Shown here one piece after another: positions 24,343 through 35,819 of a DNA stretch of 64,000 nucleotides (positions within the stretch are counted from its first letter, which is position 1; every line of letters begins with the position of its first letter). This stretch comes from Marsupella aquatica (taxonomy: Eukaryota; Marchantiophyta), in NCBI GenBank assembly GCA_973895155.1, contig OZ316898.1, positions 5,022,001 to 5,086,000 on the forward strand. Reading direction: 5' to 3'. The notes beneath the pieces are model-generated. The model did no database searches. It was given only the letters and a program-made list of their open reading frames with translations, and was not told the origin of the DNA. The translations under genes were made by a program, and so were the position numbers.

Positions 24343-26170
24343 ATATTTTTAAGGAAGCTAGCACATGCTTGATTTCATGCTGTGGGTCGTGCTGTTAGCA
24401 TTCTCAATCTTTAAGACTGGTGCGGTGACTTTGCTCCTTGGGTTCAGTGGTGTTGAAAAATACCGTCACGATATCCCAGGGAGTCTGCTATATATTTTTT
24501 TGAGAAGTTAATCAGGTTTCGCACGTTCAACCTCAACAGCAGTCCTGCTTGTGCCAAAGCAGATGTGGAACCAAGTGACTTTACAATGTTTTGGACTTTT
24601 CTCTTTTGATAGGCATTAGTAATTACGAATGGCATGTAGTCCTCCTAGCGAAGAACGTCCTTGTGATGTCCTCAAGGCATACGACTTTGGATTTTAGTTT
24701 GCCTCGTGAACACCTTCGAATCTACAGCAAGTCCCCTAAACATTGATTTTTTTCACAAGCAATTTAACGATTCTAATTGAGCTCTATGAATTCTGTTCAA
24801 ATGCAAGTAAATTGCTCAATCGCTCTTGTCAAAAGCTACAATATCGAAGCAACTGTATTCTAACACATGCAAAAATCTTTTACAGACATCTGACAAGGAA
24901 ACTGCTTAAGCCATTCTATATTATTTGCAGTTTTGATAGGTAAGGCGAGGTACCACAAACGAGAAATGTGTGAGAAGTTTCTGTGGATCATCCTAGGCCA
25001 GTGGGTGAATTCTTGTTTTTCACCATGCTCTCTCCTACCATTATCTCTTTTTGCTATATTATAAAATTCAGAGTTCTACACAGGAAGAAACATGTCCTTT
25101 TGGAATTCGGTAATCTAGAAAAACTTTACTAGAATTCTAAGTTTCGTTTAGTTCAGTTAACTACAGAGAACTGGACTAGCTTTACTAAAAATCATGACAT
25201 TACTTTTGAAACTGTCAAATTCGAAGTATGAAAAATATGGTAAATGGGTTTGATACAAAAATCCTTGAAAATGGATGAGTATAAAATATTTTCAAGGAAG
25301 CCAACACATGCTTGATTTCATGCTGTAGGTCGTGCTGTTAGTATTCTCAATCTTTTAAGACTGGTGCGGTGACTTTGCTCCTTGAGTTCAGTGGTGTTGG
25401 AAAATACCGTCATTATACCCCAAGGAGCCTGCTATATATTGTTTTGCGAAGTTAATCTGGTTTCGCATGTTGAACCTCAATAGCAGTCCTGCTTTTGCCA
25501 AACGAGAGTGGAGCCAAGTGACTTCCTATGTTTTGGACTTTTCTTCCTCTATGGCATGTGGTCCTCTGACGACGAACGTACTAATGGTATCACTGTCCTT
25601 CAAGGCATACCGCTACTTCTACTGCAAGTCCGCTAAATATTGATTTTTCTTCACAGGCAATTTAGCTATTCTCATTGAGCTCTATGAATTCTATTCAAAT
25701 GCAAATAATTGCTCAATCACTCTTCTCAAAAGCTAAAACATTGAAGTATTTGTATTACTAAACATGCAAAAACTTGTAGACATATTAAAAGGAAACTGCT
25801 TAAGGCATTCTATATGATTTGTAGTTTTGATAGTTAGGGTGAGCGTACCACAAATGGGAATACCTAGTTTGAGAAGTTTCTGTGGATCATGATAGGTCGA
25901 GTGGTTGAACTCTTGTTTTTCCATGCTCTCTCCTACCATTATCCCTTTTTGTTATATGATAGAATGCTGAGGTCTACTCAGCAAGAAACATGTCATTTTG
26001 GAATTTGGTAATCTAGAATTCTAAGTTTTGTTTACCTTCATCACCCACAGAGAATTGGATAAGTTATACTCCAAATCGTGACAGTATTTTGGAAACTGTC
26101 AAATTCGAAGTATGAAAAATATGGTATACAAGAATGCTTTGAAATGAATGAGTAAAAAATCATACAAGGA
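24343..26170. repeat. tandem duplication, about 940-bp unit
   Basis: Sequence from about 24343 ('aaggaagctagcacatgcttg') to 25285 is repeated from about 25290 ('aaggaagccaacacatgcttg') to about 26170, with moderate divergence and deletions. Unit A has one equivalent (about 8500-9480), so this arose within unit B after the locus duplication. Confidence 0.8.
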
Positions 26171-26372
26171 ATAAATATGACAGATTGAGCTACTGTAGTA
26201 GTCACTAACTAATCTCACTTATCACGAGCACAACTTGTGTATTTATTCGTCAATGTTAGATGCATATGTGCAAGTTGAGCAAACTCTTCGAATGGCCTCA
26301 TAAATAACAAACAATGGCGAATATAAAATACCTCAGTGTAAACATTGACTATCAGCAACTAGCCTATGGGAC

Positions 26373-27420
26373 CTGTTCTTCCACCTCCGAGTAATCTTTC
26401 AGTTCAGCTTCACTATGCGATTCCATAATTGATAGTTTCAGAAGCCTGAGTTTATTTCGTAAAAATTCCAGCTCTTCATCTTGCTGCTTCGGCAATTCTT
26501 GAATTCGAATGTAACAATCCCTCAATCTTTTGCAAGCTAACATGAATCGCCTGTGCGGTTCAGATTCTTCATCTACTGATTTGTTCCAAGCATCCCTTAG
26601 AGCCTCTAAACCACCACAGCTACTGAGTACAGCTGGATTGGCCTTGAAAAAGTGATATTTTCCACTTGCTTCCTCCTGCAGATTCCTAGCAAGGAGAATT
26701 TTGGATCAGAATGATTGGGTCATGATCTGAGAGAGCTGAACCTCCTTCATGCTTTAATTTTGTCACCTCACCCAGCCACCATCCTTTGTCACTATTGTAA
26801 AATCTATCTAATCAAGATTCCACCAGCTTCCCGAGTCTGACTCTACGCCAGGGAAACTTGGCACCAGAAAAGTTTTCATCTATGTTCTGTCCATCCTCCA
26901 GATTGAATCTAACCTTGAGAAATCTCCAGAATTCTGCCTCCCTGCCTTTGATAACCTGAGTTTGTCCTGAGGTGTCTTCCTGCAATTCAATCATGTTAAA
27001 ATCCCCACATAATATCCAGTTTTCAAGTGGAAGAACAGTTTTTAGTTCATTCCATAGCAGAGCACACTCACCCGAAGAGTTGGGGGCGCGCATACGTGCT
27101 GATTATCCCAAAAGTTCCTGTATTGTGTTTAATTCTAACCCACGCCGCTCTTCCTTCATCAATAGATCCGGATTCAACGATGTTCCAGGAAGCTCTGACA
27201 ATAAGAGCCCAACCTCCGCGACCCTGTTCAGCAGCAGAGGAAAAGTATTTGTAATCCGGTAGAATAGATCGTAGTGCCACTTCCAAACGGAATTGATCCG
27301 CTTTCACTTCCTGCAGAGCTAAAGCATCGAGGGGATACTTTAGCTTCCTCACCCAATTTTTGACTACTGTACATGTTTCCTATTTGGTTCACACAATCCG
27401 CAAACGCTCCAGGAAGCAAT
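26373..27420 (-). mobile_element. non-LTR retrotransposon (LINE) fragment, endonuclease region, degraded
   Basis: Read on the minus strand, broken frames give an APE-type endonuclease series: LALQEVKADQ (27300s), GRGGWALIVR, then in a shifted frame WILCGDFNMIE at about 27010, followed by a Glu/Lys-rich linker (26640-26380) typical of the stretch between endonuclease and reverse transcriptase in plant L1 elements. At least one frameshift falls near 27080. No reverse transcriptase is present: the element stops at 26372, where duplication unit B begins. Confidence 0.75.
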
Positions 27421-28093
27421 ATGCAGAGGTGGTATCTTCATCTCTGCAGTACCTTCCTCAATCAAAAATTAATTGAAGAAATTTACGAATACAATTGAGA
27501 TGGAAGCACTGGAAATTAGTACTTCTGCTGAATACCGTACTTCAATTCTAGTACTTCTGCTGAATAAATCAAAAGGGAGTGTAGCATATTAAGCCTCCCT
27601 TACATTCAATTGAATTCAGTTTGGCAATTATCTAGAGTAAGCATTACCTGTTTTGGAAGGTTGTGATTTATTTGAGACCTCTACATTTAATGGTATAGAT
27701 TAGAAAGACACAAAGTGGAACTCAGTGAACTAAGGTGTTATCTGGAGAGACTTCATCTGGAATTGGAAAAACATGCATGTAAAAGCCACACGGTTATGAG
27801 CAAATGTCTTTCCCCAACCTGGTTCAGGTGTCTCTGTGCAGTGCTGGTCTTTGTTGTCAGTGACAGTCTGTAAACAGATCTGGCCTCTTGTCACCCCCGT
27901 TGTCACCTTCACCAGAACATAATTATCATCTTCCATTTAAAACAAGGTCCAAATGAACTATTCAAGAATGGAATTGAAATAGTCTTCCCAGCCAAAACTT
28001 GAGTTTTGTTCAATTCAAATGGAAGGCCTGTCTTGTTACAACACCTGAGCTTAGTGTTTAAATATAGGCTTTTGTGTTTGGGGGATGGACTTG
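27421..28093. other. intergenic, nothing recognised
   Basis: AT-rich sequence with only short open frames and no recognisable domain. A short direct repeat containing 'tagtacttctgctgaata' occurs near 27518 and 27549. Confidence 0.4.
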
Positions 28094-28345
28094 ATGATTT
28101 TATCAGGTGTGCAATCTTGGAAGATTGTAGCAATTGTTTTCAAATCCAAGACTCTTGTCCAGATAGAACATGTATCTTAACTTAGAGAGACCGGTCATTG
28201 CTCAAGTTCTCTCTTTTGTGATTTTATCAGGTGTCCAATCTTGGAAGATGCTATTGTAGCAATTTTTGTTCACTAATTGAAGACACTAGTCTAGATAGAA
28301 CACCCTATCTTAAGAAAAGGACTGTCATTGCTCAATTTTTCCCCA
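28094..28345. repeat. tandem duplication, about 124-bp unit
   Basis: 'gattttatcaggtgt(g/c)caat' begins copies at 28096 and 28220. Both go on to 'agatagaaca' and 'tcattgctca'. Confidence 0.75.
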
Positions 28346-28366
28346 TGTTCCTTTCTTATGACTTCA

Positions 28367-28870
28367 CTAGCCCCATGCCTGTGCATTGCACAAAAGATGT
28401 CAAGGTGAAGAAAGATCTTGAAGTGAAAAAAGATGTCAATGTTAGGAAAAGAAGTCGAGGTGAATAAAGATGTTAAGGGGAGGAAAAGATGTCGAGAACA
28501 CAAAAAGATTTTGTGATGAAATAAAGATGTCAAGGTGAGAAAACGATGGCAAGATGAGATAACAGAAGTTGAGGTGAGAGAAGGTGTTGAGGAGAGAAAA
28601 AGATGTCGTGATGAGATAAAGATGTGAAGGTGAGAAAAGATGTCGAGATGAGAAAAGATGGCAAAGTGAGAAAAAGATGTCAAAGTGAGAAAAATATGGC
28701 AAGATGAGAAAAATATAAAATATTGAGGTGAGAAAAAATGATGTTCAGGAGTGCAAAAGAAGTTGAGGGGAGAAAATATGTGGAGGTAGGAAGTGAAGGG
28801 AAGAAAATGATGAAGTTGAGGGGAGAAAATATGTGGAGGTAAGATGTGAAGGGAAGAAAATGATGTTACG
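28367..28870 (-). mobile_element. minisatellite with Helitron-like 3' terminus, opposite orientation
   Basis: Plus-strand units of the AAAGATGTC(A/G)AGGTGAG type fill 28395-28870. Read on the minus strand this is the same GACATCTTT motif as at 15280-16196, and it ends the same way: hairpin GTGC-AAT-GCAC, then AGGCATGGGG and CTAG (28370-28367) followed by T. It is thus a relative of the element at 15280-16196, inserted the other way round. No 5' end was identified. Confidence 0.5.
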
Positions 28871-29556
28871 ATTAGGAAAAGATGTAAAAAATATATTGTT
28901 GCAAAAGTGACAAGGGAGATAGGTGAGGACAACATAAGCATGCACATTTACACAACCCTAGGTGGAGGGTGACAACCCCTCTCCTCCTCATTGCCTCCTC
29001 TCCCCCTTTTCTCTTGGGCTGCCTCTCCCTTCTTCCCCTCCCCCACCCACCTCCCTCCCTCCCCTAAAAAAAACCCCAAGGAAAGGCAAGGGTGTCACTT
29101 TTCTCCTCCTTTTCTCCTTTTATTGCCTTATTATTATTATCTTTATTTTCACCTTCCTTTGCTTCACTTGGTCTCATCACTTATCTTGTACTTATGGGAG
29201 GGTATGATACTATTCATCCCTTCACCCATGGTTGTATCATTAATTCCCCTCCCTATTTTGACCTTTATGTCTCCTAGTCCCTATCCCCTCACAATGGGTC
29301 CCAAGTGCCAGTTCCAATGGCAACATATGGCACTCACATCAAGCATATGCCATCATGCCCCCTTCTTAGAAAATCTTTGTGCATACCAAAATACTCTGTC
29401 TTGCTTGGGTTAGAGATATTGTTTTTGACAAATGAAAGGCTAGGATAAAAGAGCCTATAAATCCAGGGTCATCTAATCTTCCCTCCAAAAGTGATTTTGG
29501 TCATCTGATCTTCCCTTCAAAAGTGATTTTGTAATCGGAATACATCCACTTTTTAC

Positions 29557-29658
29557 GGGATAGGGTATTATAGTAATAGGAAGGATAGTAGGAAGGATGT
29601 CCAGAAAGGGATAGGGTATTATAGTAATAGGAAGGATAGTAGGAAGGATGTCCAGAAA
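29557..29658. repeat. tandem duplication, 51-bp unit
   Basis: Two essentially identical copies start GGGATAGGGTATTATAGTAA at 29557 and 29608. Confidence 0.92.
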
Positions 29659-29949
29659 GGACTCTACAGTAGGTAATGACGCAAACATATAACCTTGTTT
29701 TAGAATTCAACATACAAGCGTTTTGATGTCTCAAATGTGATCATTACTAAAAACTCAAAAACAAATTAAAAAATGAATATATTTATGTTGCAATGCTCCA
29801 GAATATGTGATCCGTGCAGAAATTAGTCAGAAAAGACATATCCAAGTCAAGTCGTGAATGCAAATACTACAGGAGATCGAGTGGACTAAACTATGGAGCA
29901 AGAAATAAAAAGAAATAACTGACAGTCAATGTTTGGCACTGTGGACATT

Positions 29950-30110
29950 GGAGAGGGAGAGTCAAGTTGTGAAGTCTTTTGTGATTTGGCTGGGCCCAGC
30001 TTCAAACCTGGCCTGATGCTGTCCATTAAGAAAAATTGCAGGAGTGTTGCAAGGAACTGTTGGGAAGAAGAATAGGGCTTAGAGCCAAGGCGATGCCAAA
30101 TGATCATTAA
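29950..30110 (-). pseudogene. remnant of the HNL LRR-exon 3' end
   Basis: About 150 bases match the end of the LRR exon and its tail (compare 30600-30760): 'cttcaaacctggcctgatgc', 'gctgtccatt', 'gcaaggaactgttggga' and 'gagccaaggcgatgcc' are in the same order. Upstream LRR sequence is absent. The flank at 29830-29950 also repeats that at 30380-30490, so a truncated extra copy lies immediately beyond gene C. Confidence 0.6.
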
Positions 30111-30709
30111 TAAAAACTCAAAAAATCACAAAATGAATGTACTGTTAGATTGTGATCTCCAACTGAATATCCCCTTCTCCCATATCCCATTCTCCCTGTG
30201 ACGTTTATGTATGTGATAAGAGGGGTTACATGGTTCCTAACTGGGGTTAGGTAAGTAACCCCTGTGACTTAACTGTCATATTCTAACATGTACTTAATTA
30301 TTGCAAGGCAGGATAATATATATGTCATAAAAGGAGATGAACCAATAAGATCCTTTAAGAAATTAGTGAAAAGAGAAACATCCTAAGTCAAGTCATGAAA
30401 ACGCGAGTACTCAAGCAGAGAGTGTGGGGTTAACTATGGAGCAAGGAATATTAATTGAAACTCAATGTTTGGCACGATGGAGACTCGAGAACGAGAGCCA
30501 ACTGGAATTCACCGGCGCTCCATCGCCCTTCAAAAACGAGAAAAAAGAAAAAAAGAAACAGAACGAGAGCCAAGGCTACAAGCTGGGAAGAAGTCCTTCG
30601 TGATTTCACAGGTCCCAGGCTCAAATGTGGCCCAGGTTCAAACCTGGCCTGATGCTGTCCACTGAGGCATTCTGCAGGAGTTTCGCAAGGAACTGCTGGG
30701 AGTGGAGCT
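30111..30709. other. 3' flank of HNL copy C, no gene
   Basis: Non-coding sequence whose second half (30380-30709) resembles 1040-1291 beside copy A: 'ggagcaaggaatattaattg' and 'ggcacgatggagactcgag' are shared. It presumably contains the 3' UTR and polyadenylation region of copy C. Confidence 0.5.
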
Positions 30710-33700
30710 TTAATTAATAAGAATGGGGCTGTTTCGAGCCGAGGCGATGCCTTCACCACGCCTACTTCTCCGGTAACACCTTCCTACTTTACCAACATTA
30801 TGTTTGCCGAAATCCACATCTTCACTTTCCAATTCTGGGCAATCAGTCTCGATCCAGCCCAATGTTCGCAGTTCCGAATCACGTAGGAATGGACACTTAT
30901 CAACACGTAGCAGAATCCTCTCCGCGGAAGCTTTGTGGGAGGACCGCCCCGGTTCTGTTTTCCTGGTCTCGATACTTCTGTCTTCCTGAGGCGCGAGGTC
31001 CTCTCCCCAACTATCTGGTACATTCTTCAATCTCTCGCACTTCTCAAGTATTACCCGTCTCAGGGAAGAAATGCGCCCTAAGCAGTCCGGAAGGGTCTCT
31101 ATCCTGTTACAAGATCGAAGCCACAGAATTTCTAGAGATGACAGGTTACCGAGTTCTTCGGGTATACTGCTTAGGCTGCTCCTGTCAATCATCAGCGTCC
31201 TCAGTGAGTGGAGCAGCCCTATCCTCTTCGGGAGGGCTTCCAGGCGTTTAGCATCCCAAATCACTAATATTTGAACACCCTTGAGCTCTCCGAAGTTCTC
31301 AGGCAGTGTATCTAGCTGCTCCAAGTCAAGCAGCTCAAGTTCTTCCAAAGACGAGAGCATACCAAAACTCGGAGGCAGACTTTCAAGGCGCGGACAGGAC
31401 TGAAGACGCAGATATTTGAGTGACGATAAACTGCCAAACGAATCGGCCAACTCCCCTCGTCGACAATTGTCACCATGCGATTCTGAAAGCTGTAGAAACT
31501 CAAGCATTCTGCACCTATACATAGAGAACTTTGTCAGAGACGTGAGCCTCCCAAAGGATTCCGGCAGACTTCTTAGCCGGTTACAGTGATGAATCTGTAA
31601 TGTCGCCAGGGAGTGGAGATTCCCGAAGGACTCCGGCAACTCCTTAACGCTGACCCCGCAAAATTCTAAATGGTTCAGGGCCCCGAGGTGACCAATCGAA
31701 TGCGGCAATGTTTCCATTGTTTTTAGGTCCGATAATACCAAGCTATTCAGCTTGGATAGATCACCCAAATTCTCTGGGAGACGGTAAAGTCCTTTGATAC
31801 CGTCAAGCGATAAAATCCGCAATTTGGTTAACGTTCCCAACGCGCCGATAAATTCCTCCGGGACTGTGCACGATGAGAGTTCTAGGACAGCTAAATTGTT
31901 CATTCCCCGCAGACTAAACGGCGCGAAACAATTTATATCCAGTGGGAAGATCCATATCAGTACGGAAAGATTCTTTGGAAACTTCCGGCCGGACCCTTCA
32001 GGCCAAACATATTGCAGATCCAAATATTTCAATTCTTCCAGCTTATCCAGAATTTCCAACTGAAGCGCATGAACATGATAATTCAGCACTAGTATCCGCA
32101 AGTGTTTTGTCTCGGGTTTCACCTGATGACATGTGAATCACAGAGGCGTTTTCAGATTAGTATAACTACTGAGAGGAAAACGGAGGAGACGAGAGTTTCT
32201 CTTGCAACTGGATTCTGCGCCAAAAGTAAGTGTGAATAACACAACTGGAAATATTATAATGCAGCCGAGTGGAATCTACAAATTATTGGCATTCATTTCT
32301 TTCAATTGCTCATTTGGAAACCCCGCTTAATTTTGCCACAAAGTCTCTGGTTCTCACTTACAACATTAAGAAGATCCATTCTGACACCGCCTTCACTGGA
32401 CAACGATACTGTCCACCCCTTCGAGAGACTTTTGGCCAGATCACGCAGGTGCTCGTGCACCCATATCTCCCTCGGGTCGACATCCATTTCTCTGACTCTA
32501 CTACAGGCGATTTCCTTCACCATGGATGTACTCAGCAAGCTCGCCCAGGCTGTATGTGAATTTCCATAAGCAGTGCTCCAAGCTGCGAGGGCTTGCTCTA
32601 CACGTTGCCCAAAGAAATACGTCCCAGCTTCAATGAACATGCCTTGTAGGTCATTATCAAGGCCATCATAGCTCACTTTCAAGGAAGACCACACTTCGTC
32701 ATCCCGACGCCCGTACACAGATTCCGCATTTCCAAGCTTCTCTATTGTGTCCTCCCACACCTCAGCGTTAGTCTGGTAACGTCTGAGACAGCACCCCGTT
32801 ACTTCCAACGTCAGTGGGAGCCCGCCGCATTTCCTTACCACTCCATCCACATTCTTTTCCAAGCGATGATTTTCTTGTATGAGATGGTCTGGAATTTCGT
32901 CTTCCCCAAATACATGTCGGCAGAAGAGCTGCTTTGCCTCGTCATCGATGAGAAAATCAACGTCGTAGATGTCACAGGTCGGAAAAACATCCAAAACGCC
33001 TTGATCGCGACTTGTAATGATCAAACGGCTACCTTCCCCAAAGAAATCCAAATTGCTTAACCGTTTGATTTGTGTATGATGAACATCATCCACGACAAGC
33101 AGTGTGTTTGTCTTCTGTAGGTCAGACCACTGAATCAGCTTTTTGTGAACTTTAGTCCCTCGGCAATAGCAATTTTCGAGTAGCTGATCCTTGAGCTCGT
33201 CCTTCTTGCCTTTCACATTCTCAGCAAAACAAGCAAACTCAAAATTTCTGGAGATGTTGTTGAACACTTCTTTCGCAATTGTGGTTTTCCCAATTCCGCC
33301 CATGCCAACAATGCCTAGTACTCGTGCATGTGCCACCTTTACTTCAACCTCGTGAGAACGCTTCCGCAAACCAGTCGGATGTCGCGGGAGCGGGAGCGGG
33401 AGCTCATCAAGTAGCGCCGCTGCCTGCAAAGATAAAACGGATATATCCAAGTCAGATAATGTCAAATTGAACTAAGGATACTTACTTTATCACAATAATC
33501 CCAAAAAGAGAAGGGTGCGAATGATAACATGGATACTGACACCTGCAAGGACCTCCCAAAATGACTACATCATCGTAGAGAAATATATCAGGATGGCGAG
33601 TTTGCGTGATTGTAATGGAGATTGCTGTCATGCTCCACTGCTATGTTCTGCTCGGCAATTTTATTTGTCGATCTTCATCGATACTGCCGGGTCTCACTTT

Positions 33701-35819
33701 TTGTCAACGATTGACCATGTATTCAGACCTAATACCCAGGCCAAACAGGAGTACATGATAGTCTATGGAATGACAGATACTGCAAAGAGTGGAACAGGTT
33801 TTTTCCTCTTCGTTCGTGTCTGCTACTGCGCTTTAAGGATGATTCGAAGGAACCAACGAGGCGATCTATGTGAGAATTCTTACTCCCTATAGTACTCATT
33901 GTCTGAACCTTTGAGACCGAAGTAATTGCTGATGGTAGTACCGATTACAGATTATAAGCAATGGTATCGCAAGGACTGTATCCTAACTGTATCCTGTCTT
34001 CTATGCAATACCGGAAGGTTCCATGGATAAACTCAGGCAACAAGGTTTCATTGCACACTCAACTGATATTCTTCACGTGAAAACTACAACACAATCCATC
34101 CGCAATAAGTGCCCTTGTAGAATTCGGTGGATACACAGGTGTCCTTCGAAGTAGTTTGCAACACCGCCTCCAAAGCTTCGGTTACAGTGTGCACAAAAGG
34201 TGGCTGATAACGATTTAAAAGGAGCTAACCAGAGCATGGTGATCACATGCCATCACTGTCGGAACAAAGAAAGTACGCTCGCGGTGCTTGCAATGCTATG
34301 GAGGAAAGGTGTCGGGCCATTGTTAAAATGGAGGGACAACGATCGTACCTTCGGAATGCTACTCTGAATGCTGCGAACGAGATTCTCGAGCTCATAGTAG
34401 CCACTTGACTTTTTACCTTCTGGTTTGCATATTCCAAAATGGTCTGCTTCCCTGAAAGTGAAACACTCCCCTCCTCTTGCAGATGCCTCCTCGACTACAG
34501 CCAGACCTTTGAACCGGCCCTGTACATCCAGGAAAAGTAGCATCATATCCCTGAGTTAATCATTGTTATGCTTGGCAAAATACAACCCTAGACAAGATGT
34601 TTGCCAAGATCTTATAAACCGGAGTAGGGAAATATATGGAGCACCTAATCGTGCTTCTATTTGAACACGGTCAATGAGTCTACTACACACATCTACGAGA
34701 TGCATGCCTGGCCTGCATTAGAATATTGCGGATATAATAAGCATTTGCAAACGTTTGGACTCACGTTGCCACACACTTGAACTATACACAATATCCAAAT
34801 ACAGTTTCAAGATCAGTTTGGTCGTCATTGAGATCACGTTCACTTAATTTACTCGTTCTACGCAAAAAACAGCCGGTGAGCGGACACAAAGCTGGTGTTG
34901 AAACTATATGTACCGATTGAACAGGGAGACGAGCTCCGATTCCTCGTATTTGCCATCGACGTAATTTGCTCAAATTATCGAACTCGTGATTGAGTCGTGC
35001 TGGGTCTTTGGTCAGAACTCGAACGAATGACCACAAAGGGTGTTGCTTATCTCCAACTTTCTCGAAAATGTCACTCCCATGATGAGGAGTGCTGTAATAA
35101 TATATTCCTTTGACATTGTCAAGAAACATTTTGAGTGTGGTCGGATTGGTCAGCTGTTTATGAGCTTGTAAACAGAGCTGTTTGATGACCATACCACCAA
35201 AGCAATGGCCAACCATTATCACTGGACAGTTCCAAATTTGGCCAACACCCGCTTGAATGAGGTCTGACATCAAATTTTCGCCAGTAATGTACATGTCCGG
35301 ACTTGTCTTCAAGGGGGATCGCTTTTTTAGGAATCCATCATATGAAATATACAGGATCTCGGCACTAGGAAAATCTTCAACCAACCACTCTTCAGGCCAA
35401 ATGACAGACCTGTCTCTACTTTCCCAATTGCGGAAATGAGGATCCGCCGAATCATCAAATTGGAGCCCATGAAAAAATAAAATTTGCAGAGTAGGAGTGC
35501 CAAGCGGCCTGTCGAATTTGTAGACAGATTCATTCACCTGAGAGAAGCAATAAGCAAAATCAGTATGTGCGGTTAGATATCGACCCAAATAGTCTGTATC
35601 CCTACACAAAAGTTACTGTCAACAAGTCATGAAACTAACAGTGATTTAATACGAATCTTACGGTCAAGGTTGCTCACAGTACGAAACTTTACTGCAGGTG
35701 GTCTACCACGCCAACTGAGGGCGATATCACACAATTGGGACTACCTTGCGAGGACTTTGGGACCCAGTTGCGAATGGTGCGGCTGAAGAGGAGCCAGAAC
35801 CAACATGTAAGGTCGTCAT
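30710..35819 (-). CDS. alpha/beta-hydrolase NB-ARC LRR immune receptor (HNL), copy C
   Basis: Intact third copy. Exons on the minus strand are 35819-35745, 35537-34914, 34519-34349, 33423-32362 and 32122-30710, giving 1114 aa, all junctions phase 0. Exon 1 is two codons longer than in A and B (MTTLHVGSGSSSAAP...), and this frame-preserving indel supports it as coding. The hydrolase elbow is again GHCFGG, with Cys137 at the nucleophile position, and the late His lies in READHF. NB-ARC: P-loop GMGGIGKTT at 330-338, LLVVDDV, GSRLIITSRD, GGLPL and VHEHLRDL. Its NB-ARC is nearly identical to that of A, while the first LRRs differ strongly. The NB-ARC start has a Pro/Leu-rich insertion (ELPLPLPRHP). 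A TAA just after SPILIN ends the protein about 20 residues before the end in copy A. It is likely a pathogen sensor with a specificity different from A. Confidence 0.88.

Larger units (their letters stand above)
13560..26372. repeat. tandem segmental duplication, unit B
   Basis: This is the second HNL-bearing block, paralogous to unit A. It differs by unit-specific material: the stretch from about 14480 to 16760 (poly-G run, minisatellite and Helitron-like end) and an extra internal tandem copy at 24343-26170. Similarity to unit A stops near 26372, where LINE-derived sequence begins. Confidence 0.75.

Noticed and set aside
28291-28947. 218-codon minus-strand open frame, Ser/Phe/His-rich
   Set aside because: Again the minisatellite read in a stop-free frame.
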